Assembly (NCBI GenBank): GCA_946406115.1
Contig: OX291545.1
Span: 372,001 to 436,000, forward strand
From: Apoda limacodes
Taxonomy: Eukaryota; Arthropoda; Insecta; Lepidoptera; Limacodidae
Direction: 5' to 3'
DNA: 64,000 nt
In this document: in pieces, positions 30,765 to 42,351 of the stretch
Position numbering within the stretch: the stretch's first letter is position 1
Layout of the letters: every line of letters begins with the position of its first letter
Translations under genes and position numbers: made by a program
Notes under the pieces: generated by a model
Database searches by the model: none
What the model saw: only the letters and a program-made list of their open reading frames with translations
What the model was told of the DNA's origin: nothing

Positions 30765-31783
30765 TTTTTGGAAATCATTGTAATATATGATAATATATGT
30801 ATATCTTCCAGATACTAATTGAAATGCTCACCTTGTATCGCTGTAACCTTGTCGTCGTCGCAGTGCTAAGACCGTAAGCAATCGGTCTGCGCTTATTTCA
30901 CCTACAAGGGTACACCCCTACTCTAAGGGACGGAAATTTACGTTAAAACATTAGGAAACTAGTACAAAATAAAAACGGTTATAATATAAAAAAAAATTGA
31001 GTGCGTCAGCTTCATCCAGTGAATCAACTATCAGCACACTGTTTTCACCAAATACGCGTCGATATCACGAAGTTGGTATTTCAAACCGAACGTGAATAAA
31101 ATTAATTACACGGGGCGCGAGTTAAGCAGCTCCCGGCTGATCAAGTACTGTACTTCATTTGCACACCGGCAGCGAGCCGTGGTGCGCCAGCCAGAGATCA
31201 AGGTCAAAGTCATACCAAGTGAATGGCTAGACAACTGCTTATTATTACCGAACAATATGTGTGTAAAAACTTTTTGGTTAGTTACCTACATGAAGATACT
31301 ATGGTAAAAGTAAATAAGCTTTTAATTATAATTTGTTAATTTTGTTGTTCTGTGTCAGATTACCGACTGAAATAAAATTACATTGTTCTATCATAGAAAT
31401 ATCTTTTATATTTATGTACATATTCAACTAGCTAAAAAATGGTTATTGGCTGTAAATTACTTGAGTTAGTGCGAAATGTTATACGGCGTAAAAGAAGAGC
31501 ATTAGACGGGTGCAGTCATTTGCTGAAGTGCATGCATAGTGTAAAGGTTAAAATTGCGTGAAGCCATTCTGTGAATCTCGCACTCACACATAAACATTAT
31601 CAGAACTGTCAATAATATTAACCTTAAATCGACAAAATTAGGTTTAGTTTTCTTTATACTAACCAGTTTATTTAAACCGTTCTTCTATCTTTTGGTTTCT
31701 TAACTTTTATTAATTAGGTGTAAACTGCAGTGTTGTTCTACATAGTTATTGTTTATTTCGCATCAAATGATATCTGCCCGGTG
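30765..31783. other. Stretch without recognised genes
   Basis: Mixed composition; a 71-aa frame at 31092-31307 has no recognised motif and is probably chance. No repeat, splice pattern or RNA gene is clear. Confidence 0.4.
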
Positions 31784-31860
31784 GTTTAGTGGTAGTGTAG
31801 GTAGGCGCTGCGACTTAAACCAGCGAGCCTATGGTTCAAATCATGCTTCAATTTCCGTAT
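31784..31860 (+). repeat. tRNA-like sequence, probably SINE head or tRNA pseudogene
   Basis: GGTGGTTTAGTGGTAGTG resembles an A box and GGTTCAAATC a B box, at a spacing of about 45 bp, as in tRNA genes. The sequence does not fold cleanly into a full tRNA by eye and is followed by a run of T (about 31876), so a tRNA-derived SINE or pseudogene is more likely than a working tRNA. Confidence 0.4.
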
Positions 31861-32238
31861 TGAGTTAGGAATAACTTTTTTTTATGTGTTGACATCTAGT
31901 TCTCTCTGAAAAGGACCAGTTGGTATGAGAACTTTTTATTTTGTTTGCAAGAATTAAAACACATGCAATAAAATAAAAATGGTTTTTATTAAAATTTTAT
32001 TAATCATAAATAATGTTTTTGATAAATGTCTCTTTTTTCTATATATATATTTCCTATGGTTATAGCTTAAGTATTCGTTTTCATAATGAAAAGAAAATTA
32101 AAAACTTAACCATAAGAATAAAAAAAATATAAGTCACAATTCATTTGGATGAAAAACAACAAAGTAAAAAAATATGTTGTGTCGTAAATATATTGAAATG
32201 TAAAATAATATCTGTAAGAAAAATAGTACTTTATTTTA

Positions 32239-32641
32239 AGGGTTCCGTACCCAAAGGGTAATTAGCGGAACCCAATTACTAAGGCTCCGGCTGTATCTCA
32301 TGAACCGTGATAGTTAGACAAATGAAATTTTCACAGAAGATATATTTCTGTTGCAGCTATAACAACAAGTACTAAAATAAATATTTAAGGGGGCTCCCAT
32401 ACAACAAACGTGATTTTTTTGCTCGATTTTGCTCGTTATTGATAACGGCAACAGATAGATGCCAAAAATATTTACAGAATATTTAGTTAAATAGTAACTT
32501 TAAAAATAAATAATTAAATTAAAATAAAACAAAAATTTAAGGGGGGCTCCGATACAACAAACGTGATTTTTTTGCCGTTTTTATTGATAATGGTACGGAA
32601 CCCTACGTGTCCGAGTCCGTCTCGCACTTGGCCGATTTTTT
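32239..32641 (+). repeat. Lepidopteran dispersed repeat (AGGGTTCCGTAC family)
   Basis: It starts AGGGTTCCGTACCCAAAGGG, contains GCTGTATCTCATGAACCGTG and two copies of GGGGCTCC.ATACAACAAACG, and ends TCTCGCACTTGGCCGATTTT. I recognise this pattern as a very abundant non-coding repeat in moth and butterfly genomes. Its ends are partly inverted (GGGTTCCGTACC against GGTACGGAACCC). It is the best single clue to the host group. Confidence 0.7.
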
Positions 32642-32779
32642 AGTATTAAATATAACCTCTATTATTTTCAATTACAACAAGCAAGCGCCACCGCCTAGAT
32701 CCGACTATATTAGAACAGATATCTGTTCCTCTAATATTATTCCAAATTTCTAAACAGTGAGCCTCTAATGACTATGTAG

Positions 32780-33790
32780 TTCTTTTATTTTGCATGTCCC
32801 ATCTTTGCATCATCAAACCCCATAGGTTTTCTATGGGATTTAAATCTGGTGATTTTGTAGGTCAAGGAATAACATTAATGTCTGGGTGTTTAGTAAACCA
32901 ATCCTGCACTATATGCGCTCGTTGCACAGGACAGTTATCATGCATAATCTGTATTTGTGGCATATCAGCTAATGGATAAACACACCGCGCTGTTGGCAAC
33001 ATGATCTCGTCTAACACTTCCACATATTGTGAAGCTCTAGTGCGCCCTGCTATCGAGATTAATTCACCAGGACCAGCCGCAGTCATCCACCTCCACATAT
33101 TTAGTGTTATCCGTCCAGATTTCATATTTGGGACAACATTGTGTTCTGCATAGCGGGTTCCATTTCTGCGCAACAAATGAAGCCTCCCGTTTTCAGATGA
33201 TACGAACGACTTCTCATCGGTGAATAATTTGTGCTCTCAGTCAAAATCTAAATACTCCCTTGCTAAACTAAACTAAACAATCTATTTTGTTTATGGGTAT
33301 TAGTTAAATATGGTTTTTTAGTTGGCTTTCCAGGATGCAATCCTTCAATATGCAGAGCTCGACGAACTGTGTGTGAAGATGTATGAAACATATGTCCAAA
33401 CACAGCAGTCGGTATGAAACCATTGTTCTCGTATTGTTCCACCATGAATCTTCTTTGAGTCGCATCAATGTGCCGCGGGCGTCTACTTCGAGGTTGAGTT
33501 GATTAACTCCCCTCCTCTTGGTTGCGCGAGACCCAACGCTTTACGGTAATCCACTAAAAACCAAATAGCCAGATTAAAATAAACATTTTTCAAACTACTG
33601 AAATTATATTTTAATTTTTTTTAGAAATTTACTTTTAAAAATCATGATATAACATTAACATCAAATAAAATACTTACGGTAAAACCAGTCTCATTGCAAA
33701 TTTAAGATATATTGTAACCCATATTATGTAGTTCTATAATACGCATCCTCTCTTGAATATTAATATTGGCCTGCATATTATTTTTAGCAA
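32780..33790 (-). pseudogene. Tc1/mariner transposase, broken
   Basis: The N-terminal end near 33775 has text like NINIQERMRIIELHNMG, the helix-turn-helix start of mariner-like transposases. FGHMFHTSSHTVRRALHIEG follows at about 33400. The catalytic region has WRWMTAAGPGELISI, then QIQIMHDNCPVQRAHIVQDW at about 32930, with the second catalytic aspartate, and reading stops at 32862 just before the expected glutamate region, which continues in another frame. The first catalytic aspartate region near 33220 is in a broken frame. Several stops and frame changes are present, so the copy is inactive. Confidence 0.75.
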
Positions 33791-34104
33791 AGAAATTTAA
33801 TAAAAACACAAAACAACCTTATCAACACAACCACCTTCAGTAACACATCCACAACGACAAAATGGCTACGACCTAAGTAATTACCGCATCTAACTTAATA
33901 GCTAAATGAAAACACCAAACAAACTTGTCAGCACATACCCCCAGAAACAAATCGGCAACGAACGAGAAACATTAAATGTATCTCGTAGAAAGAAATATAC
34001 CTACGTAGAACTTAATAGCTATTAGAAAATTGGTCTAAGCTGATTAACTAAACAAAATATTCATAATTCGTAAAATGTAACAAAAACAAAAAAAAGGCAT
34101 AAGG

Positions 34105-34185
34105 TGAGATTCGAATCCACAACCACTGAGTACACGTATTAAGATTTGATACGTCTATCTACTAGGCTACGGATACGACAATTTT
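34105..34185 (-). repeat. tRNA-like module in mariner copy 1
   Basis: On the reverse strand it reads GTATCCGTAGCCTAGTAGAT (A-box-like) and later GTGGATTCGAATCTCACC (B-box-like), 40-50 bp apart. The same module sits at 61867-61952 in copy 2, so it belongs to the element. It could give RNA polymerase III transcription. Confidence 0.55.
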
Positions 34186-34379
34186 CTTAGTGAAATTATT
34201 ATAAACAATATTAAATGAAACTAATATTACTCAGGTTCTTCCAGACATATTACTTTATTTCTTTAAGTGTGTGAGTGACTACGCCTCGCTGCCATTCTAT
34301 TTTGTTTGAAACTCTTTATGCAGTTCTGCAACTGACCGTACATAAAATGCAGTTGCAATAAAAAAATATCAAAGCCATG

Positions 34380-36762
34380 GAAAAGTATCAGGTGGAACGT
34401 TCTGACGGAAATAATAATAAATAGTGGAGATTTCAAGTATTATTAGTGTTGAAAGCAAAAAGCTAAGAGAGGTATGTAAAAAATGTAGTCAGTCTGAGAT
34501 AGAGATTGCGATCCCGCAAAACGGGATCCCGCAAATGGAAAATTTGGCACTGAAACATTCGCGTACATTGCGAGTAGCACGAGAGCGACGTTTCAGTAGT
34601 GCATAAAAGTGCACTGCGCTGCGCCAGCGAACGTCTTTCTGTAGGTGACGAGTGTTTATTTTTCGTATTCACCGTCGGGCGTTTAATATAGCGATACAAT
34701 AAATACCACTTGATTATTAAGAGGACACGATTCGCAGCGGGCTTCATACAAATGAATTTCTCATTTGTTTTTTAAATTTACTGATGAATCACTGTGAAAC
34801 TTCTTAGTCATAATCCCAAGCCAAATATATGTCTGTGGTTTTCCAAAATTTTGTAGATTTTTTTATTGACTGGAAATCTTTTTTTAATCCATTTGTATAA
34901 AAACTAGAATTTAGTATACACTTTTGAACTATTAAAAAGTTATACACTTTTGAACTATAAAATTTAACAGAAAAGTGACACACTGCAGATCTAGATATTT
35001 AATTACTAAAATATGTCTTCAAAATTTTGTGGTGTTTTATTAGCAAGTGTCAAAATAAGTGGAAAATTCGTTTGTATGAAGCACGCTGAGAGGCGTTTTG
35101 AATCGTATTCTCTTAAGAGCGTAATCCCGCGCGGGATTGAGTTAACCCGGATATCAATCCCGGATTGAATGAGCTGCGGGATTGCAATCCCTAGTCTGAG
35201 AAAAAGATTTCAGACAAGGAAAAAGAAGAGTTTTATCGGAAAGATGCTAAAATTATGTTTATAACAACAGCGGCATTGAATTATAAACAGATAGCACTAA
35301 TTGAAAACTATGAGTCTGCATTTGAATTACTAGAAAATCTTGACAGTATTTACGAAGGACAGAGGACAGAAATAAACTAAATAATAATTCATGAGCGATT
35401 ATGAATACAATATGGCATCAAATTGAAACCAAAAACCTGTTGCGATGCATATAGCAAAAGTTTAGAGTTTGGCTAAACACCTAAGGGATTGTGGTAAGAA
35501 TATCATTGACACTGCCATAATCACAAAAATTATATCAACTCTTCCGCAAAAGTTCCGATCGTTCAGACAGGCATGGTTCTCAATGGAGCCTAGTAGGAAA
35601 ACTGTTAATAATAACTTGGCAGCGCGACTATTGGACGAAGAGACAGAAAGTGACAATGCTCTCGTGACAGCATATCATGGCAAACAGAAAACTCAAAAGG
35701 TTGGTGAGAAAGGTCATTTCAATACAATCAAAATAAAGACGATCGAACTCAAAAACCATCGTCATTGATTTTTATGCAATAAGTGCAACAAACGTGGACA
35801 TTTTGCAAAAAACTGCAGGATAAATTTTCATAAAAAAGGCAAAATTCAGAAGCACTTAAGGTAGAGAGGATTCAAGCGAAGTACACATAACGATGGATAA
35901 CGAAAGTATGTGGATATTAGACAGCGGCGCTTCGGCTTGCATAACATTCAGACGTGATTTCTTCTTAAAAATTATTGTTCAACCAATACAAAATTGTAAT
36001 GTTACATCAAAAGTAAATGAATTGCAAATGTGGCACGAGTGACTTGATCATATCATATATGTTAATGATTTGTTGAAAATGGTGAAATGCAATTATATAT
36101 CAATAAAAAATCCAGACATGAATTTCGTGTGCGCCGCATGCAAGTAAAAATTTAAATTTAATTTTAAATTGCCATTTAAAGCAGTTGATAAAAAGCTGAT
36201 GTCTCCAGGTAAATTAGTCTACAGCGATGTGTGTAGACCAAATGTCGTAGATTCTCTCAAAGGTTTTAAATATTTTGTTTTGTTTAAAGATTACGCGACA
36301 ATAAGACACTTATTTTCTGAAACATAAATCAGATGTTTTTGAATATTTTAAAGACTACTGCGCTTGAATCAAAAACACGTTTGGCCATTTTATTAAGAGA
36401 TTACGTACCGATAATGGAGGAAATACGTCGATCGCTATTTCAGCGAGTTTTGCATAAATAGGCAAAGTGTATGAAAAAGTGGCGCCTTATACACCACAAC
36501 AGAACGGTCACGCAGAAAGACAGTTGCGTACGACAATAGAACGATTACGCGTATAACATAGAACGATCTATCTATGTCATACGCACGTAATGTTTCACTT
36601 TATTTATGGGCAGAAGCTGTTAATTGTGCGATATATTTCACAAATCGTATGCCGTCTTCAGAAATTGACAATGATACTACGCCTTATGAATTTTGGATGA
36701 ATCAAAAACCAGATCATCATGTCAAAGTGTTTGGGTCACCATACTATGGTGGTTATATTTAG
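34380..36762 (+). mobile_element. Copia-type LTR retrotransposon remnant
   Basis: Forward remnants follow Copia order. Gag: 34380-34499, then after a hAT-type MITE 35201-35385, then 35469-35768. A zinc knuckle CNKCNKRGHFAKNC is at about 35780. An aspartic protease start (WILDSGASACI-like, in broken frames) is at about 35910. A pre-integrase block is at about 36030-36150. Integrase with LRTDNGGNTS and YTPQQNGHAERQ lies at 36400-36540. The last piece (36574-36762) has MSYARNVSLYLWAEAVNCA and VFGSPYYGGY. Reverse transcriptase and LTRs are not seen. There are many stops. Confidence 0.75.
34500..35193 (+). mobile_element. hAT-type MITE inside Copia gag, with 8-bp target duplication
   Basis: The ends are TAGAGATTGCGATCCCGC (34500) and the inverse of TAGGGATTGCAATCCCGC (ending 35193). 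GTCTGAGA occurs exactly at 34492-34499 and 35194-35201, an 8-bp direct repeat as hAT elements make. Copia gag reading runs into it (KKLREVCKKCSQSE) and resumes right after it (KKISDKEKEEFYRKDAK). No transposase is encoded. Additional nested GGGATT repeats lie near both ends. Confidence 0.85.
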
Positions 36763-37594
36763 ATCGCTACTTACGAATCGGTTGAAAATATGGAAATTTA
36801 CCTTCAGTGCCGAGGTTTGAGTTTATAGATTCGTGTGAAAGGCGGTGTGTGTAATGTATAATGTTACCCCCTCTTATCCGGAACACTGAACTGCGATTCT
36901 TCAATCCAACTTGGGCAACTCCTAAGGCACGATAATACACGAATCCAAATATCAAAATTCTTATTATATTCAAGACAACTGAACGGACACACTGTGTAGT
37001 GGAGCACGAAACTCAGACTAGAAGTTACAACGGCACCGGCTCTCAATTCTCGCGCTGCATCAGCTACACACGACCGATGCGGAGCGCACGGGAAACAAAA
37101 CCGGTCCGCTCTTAAGCGAACAATCCCCCGCCCCAGAAAGACCGTGCGTATTTATTCCAAATAATACTAATCTCACTAGCTTTAGGTGCTCATTCATCTG
37201 TCAAAACAGTTTTCATAGCGAAATACCCAGTGATCGACGAATGAAAGTCGATTAAGAAAAAAAACGACATTTAATATTGATAGAACAGTCACTTAAAATA
37301 ATTGATTGTGCCTATTTGCAAAATCCTTAAAATAAAATGACTAGCATAGCGACATTGATCAACATCTAACTCTCTACTATCTACTATCTTTTTGGTAAGC
37401 AAACTCAGGTGTAGATCTTAAATAAATTCAATCATTCACCATATTGGTGTGATTGCAAATATTAGATAAAGGCACGTGTAAGTGACTGTCGATATAATAA
37501 AATAAAACGAAACTACCTAGTGTAACTTGATATGAAAAAAATGTTCAACTTTCAATTCTCACCTGGAAACTTTACACGTATATTAATGTTCTGG
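36763..37594. other. Stretch without recognised genes
   Basis: Short frames on both strands without motifs. A GC-richer patch at 36960-37140 cannot be assigned. The first part may still be eroded Copia sequence. Confidence 0.35.
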
Positions 37595-38220
37595 TTAATA
37601 TCTACCCAATCTGTCTCCAAAATTGCGAAAATAACGTAATTGTACGTACACGCGGTCTATCGAGCGGTTCAACCGATATAATAAGTTCATTCGAACTATC
37701 ACGTAATTGACATGTGACATTAGGTCTTCCAGCGATTCTACCATGACCACTATATCGTCGGCAAATCGAAGGTTAGTAATGAGCTCGCCATTTATGTTGA
37801 CGCCATATCCTTTCATCTACAGATCTTCATCTTCATCTTTCATAAACACATCTTCCAACGCAGTTGTGAACAGTTTCGGAGAAATGACGTCTCCCTGCCT
37901 CACACCTTTCTGCAGATGGATTGGTTTTGTGTTTTGGTCCTGTAATCGGACTGACATCGTGGCTCTGTTATACAAACACTTTAGCATTTCGATGTACCGA
38001 TAGTCAATGTGGCACCACTTGAGAGACTGTAACACCGCCCAGGTCTCGATAAAATCGAAGGCATTTTCAAAGTCCACGAACGCTACACAAATAGGCCGAT
38101 TATACTCCTCTATCTTCTGTATAATCTGGCGGAGCGTATGTATGTGGTCCATGGTACTAAAGCCTTTTCGGTAACTGGCTTGTTCGGTAGCCAGGAATTT
38201 GTTAAACGTGCGTAGCTCAT
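37595..38220 (-). mobile_element. RTE-clade LINE reverse transcriptase fragment
   Basis: Reverse-strand protein from about 38215 down has STMDHIHTLRQIIQKIEEYN, AFVDFENAFDFIETW, LQKGVRQGDVISPKLF and then, in a neighbouring frame, NINGELITNLRFADDIVVM. These are typical of RTE-type elements. The two catalytic motifs lie in different frames, with a break near 37816. The endonuclease and 3' end are missing. Confidence 0.75.
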
Positions 38221-38691
38221 AAGCGAAATAGGTCTATAATTCTTCAATAAGGTGAGGTTCCTTTTTTGAAGAAATTTTGGAAAAAAAACGAAAACAAGTA
38301 GGATGACAGTCGGAGAAAAAATGTAGAAAAATACATATAGATTTTTGGAGTTTACTCCTTAAGAATCGATTTGCATATATAAGGACCCGGTATGAGAAAA
38401 ATGTGAGGAGTAAAATCTATCGATGAATGACCTCGTTACGTTTTTGGTGCGCATCCTATGTCGCGCAACTTTCTAATTTGGTTGTGAGTGTAGGGTATAG
38501 GGACATGTGCATAGGGTATACTGCAAAGCGACTATACCTATATGTTATTGGGTTTGTTTATTTCTATCAGTGTCGACATTTTTATATTGCTGTTTTTATT
38601 ATAAATATCAATAATTAATATTGTTATTGTGAAGTTTTAATCGTTATCATTGTGTTCCGCTAAAGTGAACTGAAGGTATTTTCAAATAACT

Positions 38692-39428
38692 ATGGCAGAA
38701 AGAGGTGTAGATGATATTGCCAGAACATCTAAAAACACGTGGCTGCAAGGTACGTTGCAATTCATGTATTATATGTATGAGCATGTGCAATTTGTACTTA
38801 TTAAATATTTTAATAATTATCGAGCGCATCCACATAAAATAGAAAATTTCTAACCTAACCAAAAATTAATTTTTTTGTCGATGTCTATAAATTCTTCCAC
38901 GTTATTATGATTTATTTTATAAATAATTTTTGAATATTAACAATTGTAGTCAATAATTCGATAATATTATCAGAAAAATCGACAATATTTTTTCATTATA
39001 ATAATGTTTTTATAAAATTTTCTTTTGAAAGGTTATTTTTTAGCTTATTTAAATAATTTTCATGTACTAGTTATTATTGTACGTAAAAGATTTAGTGACA
39101 TAATTATCTTTTTATAACCATTTTTGTTAATTATTGAGATAATATTATATTTTAAATAAAAAATTAATTATAATAATTTAAAAAAAATGTTTATGAAAAC
39201 CTTTTTTTATCAATTTTCTTTTTAAGTTAATTAAAATTTTTATAATTATGCATTTATAAATTTTCTAATTTTTTTTTATATTTTTTTACTAGGAAAAAAT
39301 CTAAACCTCCAAAAACTCCAGCCGAGAGACAGCGAGCTTACCGATTAAAAAAAAAATTAATGAAGGAAGCCCAAAATATTCTGGCAATCAACCAACCCTC
39401 AGGGTCCGTCGCACCCGTGCACATCTGA
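38692..39428 (+). CDS. Doubtful two-exon small gene
   Basis: An ATG at 38692 opens MAERGVDDIARTSKNTWLQ and runs into a donor-like CAAG/GTACGT (38750). About 540 bp of very AT-rich sequence follows. After an acceptor-like TTTTTACTAG (39291) comes a frame reading KKSKPPKTPAERQRAYRLKK, ending GSVAPVHI and TGA at about 39428. The ERQRAYR pattern occurs in many insect proteins linked to transposable elements. The two exons are out of phase by one base with these sites, so either a site is wrong or the gene is broken. The function is unknown. Confidence 0.3.
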
Positions 39429-39764
39429 AATTGACTATTGTAAAAAGTTTAATGTAAAATATTCCGTCGATTAGTTATAATAAATGTATATGAAATGAAT
39501 AAATATATATTTATATATGTATAGTAAACTCCAGTCGTGCGTCGGAGCTGACACACACAATTTTTATGATTTCATATCAATAATTAATTATACGACACTG
39601 ATAACTCCTTCATCTTGAAGTATAGGGAAAAAAATTATGCACGAGCAATTAAAGCAACGATGTCTTACGTCTAGGAAGGAAACATATAAAAGTTATGTAG
39701 TAGAATAAGATATTTATATTAATAGTAAAACATTGTCGGCGATGTAGTAAAGTAGAGGTAGAGG

Positions 39765-40875
39765 GGTGAATAAACCATAAGTGTTTTTTTTATACCACTA
39801 AGGTGGCAAACAAGCAACTGGTCCGCCTGATGGTAAGCGGTCACCGTGGCCTATGGACGCTTGCAACACCAAAAGTATCACCCGCGCGTTGCCGACCCTT
39901 CAAAAATCCAATAACTTCTTTTTTGAAGAACCCCATACTGTAGTACTTAGAGAAAACCTTGGCAGGGAGCTCATTTCACAACCCAAGCGTTTGCGGGAGG
40001 AAGTTTCTCTGAAACTGCATTGTACGCGACCATTTCGGTTCTAAATTGTGAAAATTCCCTGCCGATGGCGAGCGGTGTGATGGTAGAAAGTAGCCGTGGG
40101 CATCATTTCAAACAATTCCTCAGAACATTGCCATTGTACAAGCGGTAGAACACACACAGGGGGGCAAAATCTGTCCTCAGACTTAAGGGTTCGATACGGC
40201 AAGTGAGTTTGGGCTCATCGACAATTCTCACAGCCCGTCGTTGAACCAAGTCAAAAGGTCTAAGCTGGTATCCAGGTGCACCTGCCCGGAGATGGCTGCA
40301 GTACTCCATATGGGGCCGAGCCGAACGAACAGCAACCTCTGCCCCGACCTAAAGAACTGCCTCGCTTTGTTGAGTACACCTATTCTTTTGGACGCCAGCT
40401 TCACCTTATCTTGTAATTGATCTCGGAACTGAATATCGCTAGAGATGTCAATACGAAGGATCCTTGGAGATGGAGAGGGTAGTGTTCTGGAATTGTTGGA
40501 CTACATTGAATGGGGTTTTCTTAGCGGTGAACGCGCAGACTTGTGTCTTTTTAGGGTTGAATCGGACCAAGTTTACCCGTCCCCAGTCAGAGACCTTGGA
40601 CAATGTGGTCTCGATTTGAGCAACAAGTTCTCCGCCGTTTCCCTCCACTACGGAACGAGGGATGCTTGCACAACCCGTGTAATAAGCGTCTCCAGTACTG
40701 TCATCTGCATAGCAATGCATTTTGTTGATGTCCAACATGTCATTGATTTGCAGTAGAAAGAGCGTAGGAGACAGCACAGAGCCTTGCTTGACACCAGCAT
40801 GAATGTCCATGCAATCAGAGCAACTACCGTCAACTACGGTTCGTATGCGTCTGCCGGACAAAATCTAGCCACCCA
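39765..40875 (-). mobile_element. LINE fragment (reverse transcriptase and tail), copy 1
   Basis: The reverse strand has the RT catalytic part (40448-40861: HAGVKQGSVLSPTLFLLQIN, KMHCYADDSTGDAYY) and the C-terminal part (40103-40309: MEYCSHLRAGAPGYQLRPFD, LVQRRAVRIVDEPKLTCRIE). The 3' UTR (39765-39880) holds the GGTGGCAAACAAGCAACTGG-type tail common in lepidopteran LINEs. A related copy in the opposite orientation lies at 53377-54180. Confidence 0.75.
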
Positions 40876-42340
40876 TTGGCACAAACCCTCGGGCAATCGT
40901 AACGTCCCCACTTCTGATATAAATATTTTTATAAAATAATAAACTGTTCTAAGAAACTTCTGAAGCATCAACACTCACTCAGAGAGAAATCAAAAGAATC
41001 TAATAATAATAGTAGAGAAGTATCTTACTTGGCCGGGCGCGATCGTCAAAAGTGGTAGGACCCGAAAACCGTTGTGTTAGATAAGTAGTAACCCAGTTGT
41101 TTTAGAGGTACGTCAGAGTTATACAGCAAACAATAGTATACAAATAAGCGTAAAAGAAAATAATCAAGAAAATAAATATAGCTAAACCTACGATCATAAA
41201 TAATGCCTACTTTGAGTTTTCACCATTTCCAAAGTCAGTACAAAACCACCTTAACAAAGTAAATACGCGAATATTGGAACTAAAGGGACACAAGCACTAA
41301 AGGGTTATATGATTTTTCTGTCATCCCTACGCAAAGGAGCCCTAATTTTTGCTACTTTCACATTTGAAAGTCTAATCCATACGAATGGTAAATCCTATTG
41401 GTTTGTAGAGTGGGCACTAGGTAGCTATGTGTTCAGGACTTGCGACCTGAAAGTAGGTTTAGGGGCGCCCCCTTACAATGTACATTAGCGCTCACCTACA
41501 CTAGCTAACCAGCCAAAATAGTAAAACCCCACTAACGCCGCTTAGGATGGACAAGGATTACACATAGTAATTACTGTATCTCTTGGCAGACCTAGTTCTT
41601 TAGTGGGATATAAGTGTAATATGGCTGGTATACTTTTATAAAAGATTTTTCATTACCTAGCTGAAAATATCCTAGAAACAAGGTCCGGCAATAAATTTCT
41701 TTCTATCATAAATTTCTAACCGGCAAAAAAGCGAACTTGTCATTGCGATGCTTTAACACTAATTTAGATATTTTTAAAACACAACGCAAAGGATTTCGTA
41801 ACGAACATACAATATTTTAAACGTTCGCGAATATATTCAACATTATAAAACTCCCAATCAGCGCTCGTCTTAAAACTACCACCAATCACATACGTTCAAA
41901 CAAACCACTAATCAACGCTTTTAAAACATTCTCCTATCAACTTTAGTTCAAATCAAACACCTAATGATAGTTAGCTTTAAACCATTCATTCTCGCGCCAC
42001 AGGTCAAAATTTTACGCAACTTTATTTTGTCTGAGTCCAAATTCAAAAATCGGAAGTTAGATTACTACCTACATTTAACAATTAATTCTGTGTTGATGTC
42101 TATGATTCGTAAGTTCAAAACTTAATATTTTAATTTCATTTGTACTTATATTTTGTTAGCTTTAAACCTTTCATTAAATAAATCATAACTTCTCATCTAA
42201 TGCATAAAATTACTGAACTTGAATATTTGATCGCGCCATTCTAATTTAAAGATGCATTTTGCTATTGGTAGTTCGTTCATTGAGAATTGTTTAATAATGA
42301 AAATCTTCGCGCTAAAACTTGAATAAAAACAAACATTGTA
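40876..42340. other. Stretch without recognised genes
   Basis: AT-rich, without long open frames or similarity that I can see. There is one GC-rich patch at about 41455-41530. It may be the remains of old repeats or unique intergenic DNA. Confidence 0.4.
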
Positions 42341-42351
42341 TTACAAAAATG

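Larger units (their letters stand above)
32700..34312 (-). mobile_element. Tc1/mariner-type transposon copy 1, with tRNA-like module
   Basis: The reverse strand carries transposase remnants (32780-33860) and, upstream of them, a tRNA-like block (34105-34185). The whole unit matches, in opposite orientation, 61720-63182. Shared landmarks are the TTTCAAACAAAA start, the tRNA-like block, the noncoding stretch, the transposase and the end CACTGTTTAGAAATTTGG. Terminal inverted repeats could not be confirmed by eye. Confidence 0.7.

Noticed and set aside
31784..31860. Functional tRNA gene
   Set aside because: Box-like motifs are present, but no clean acceptor stem or cloverleaf could be drawn by eye.
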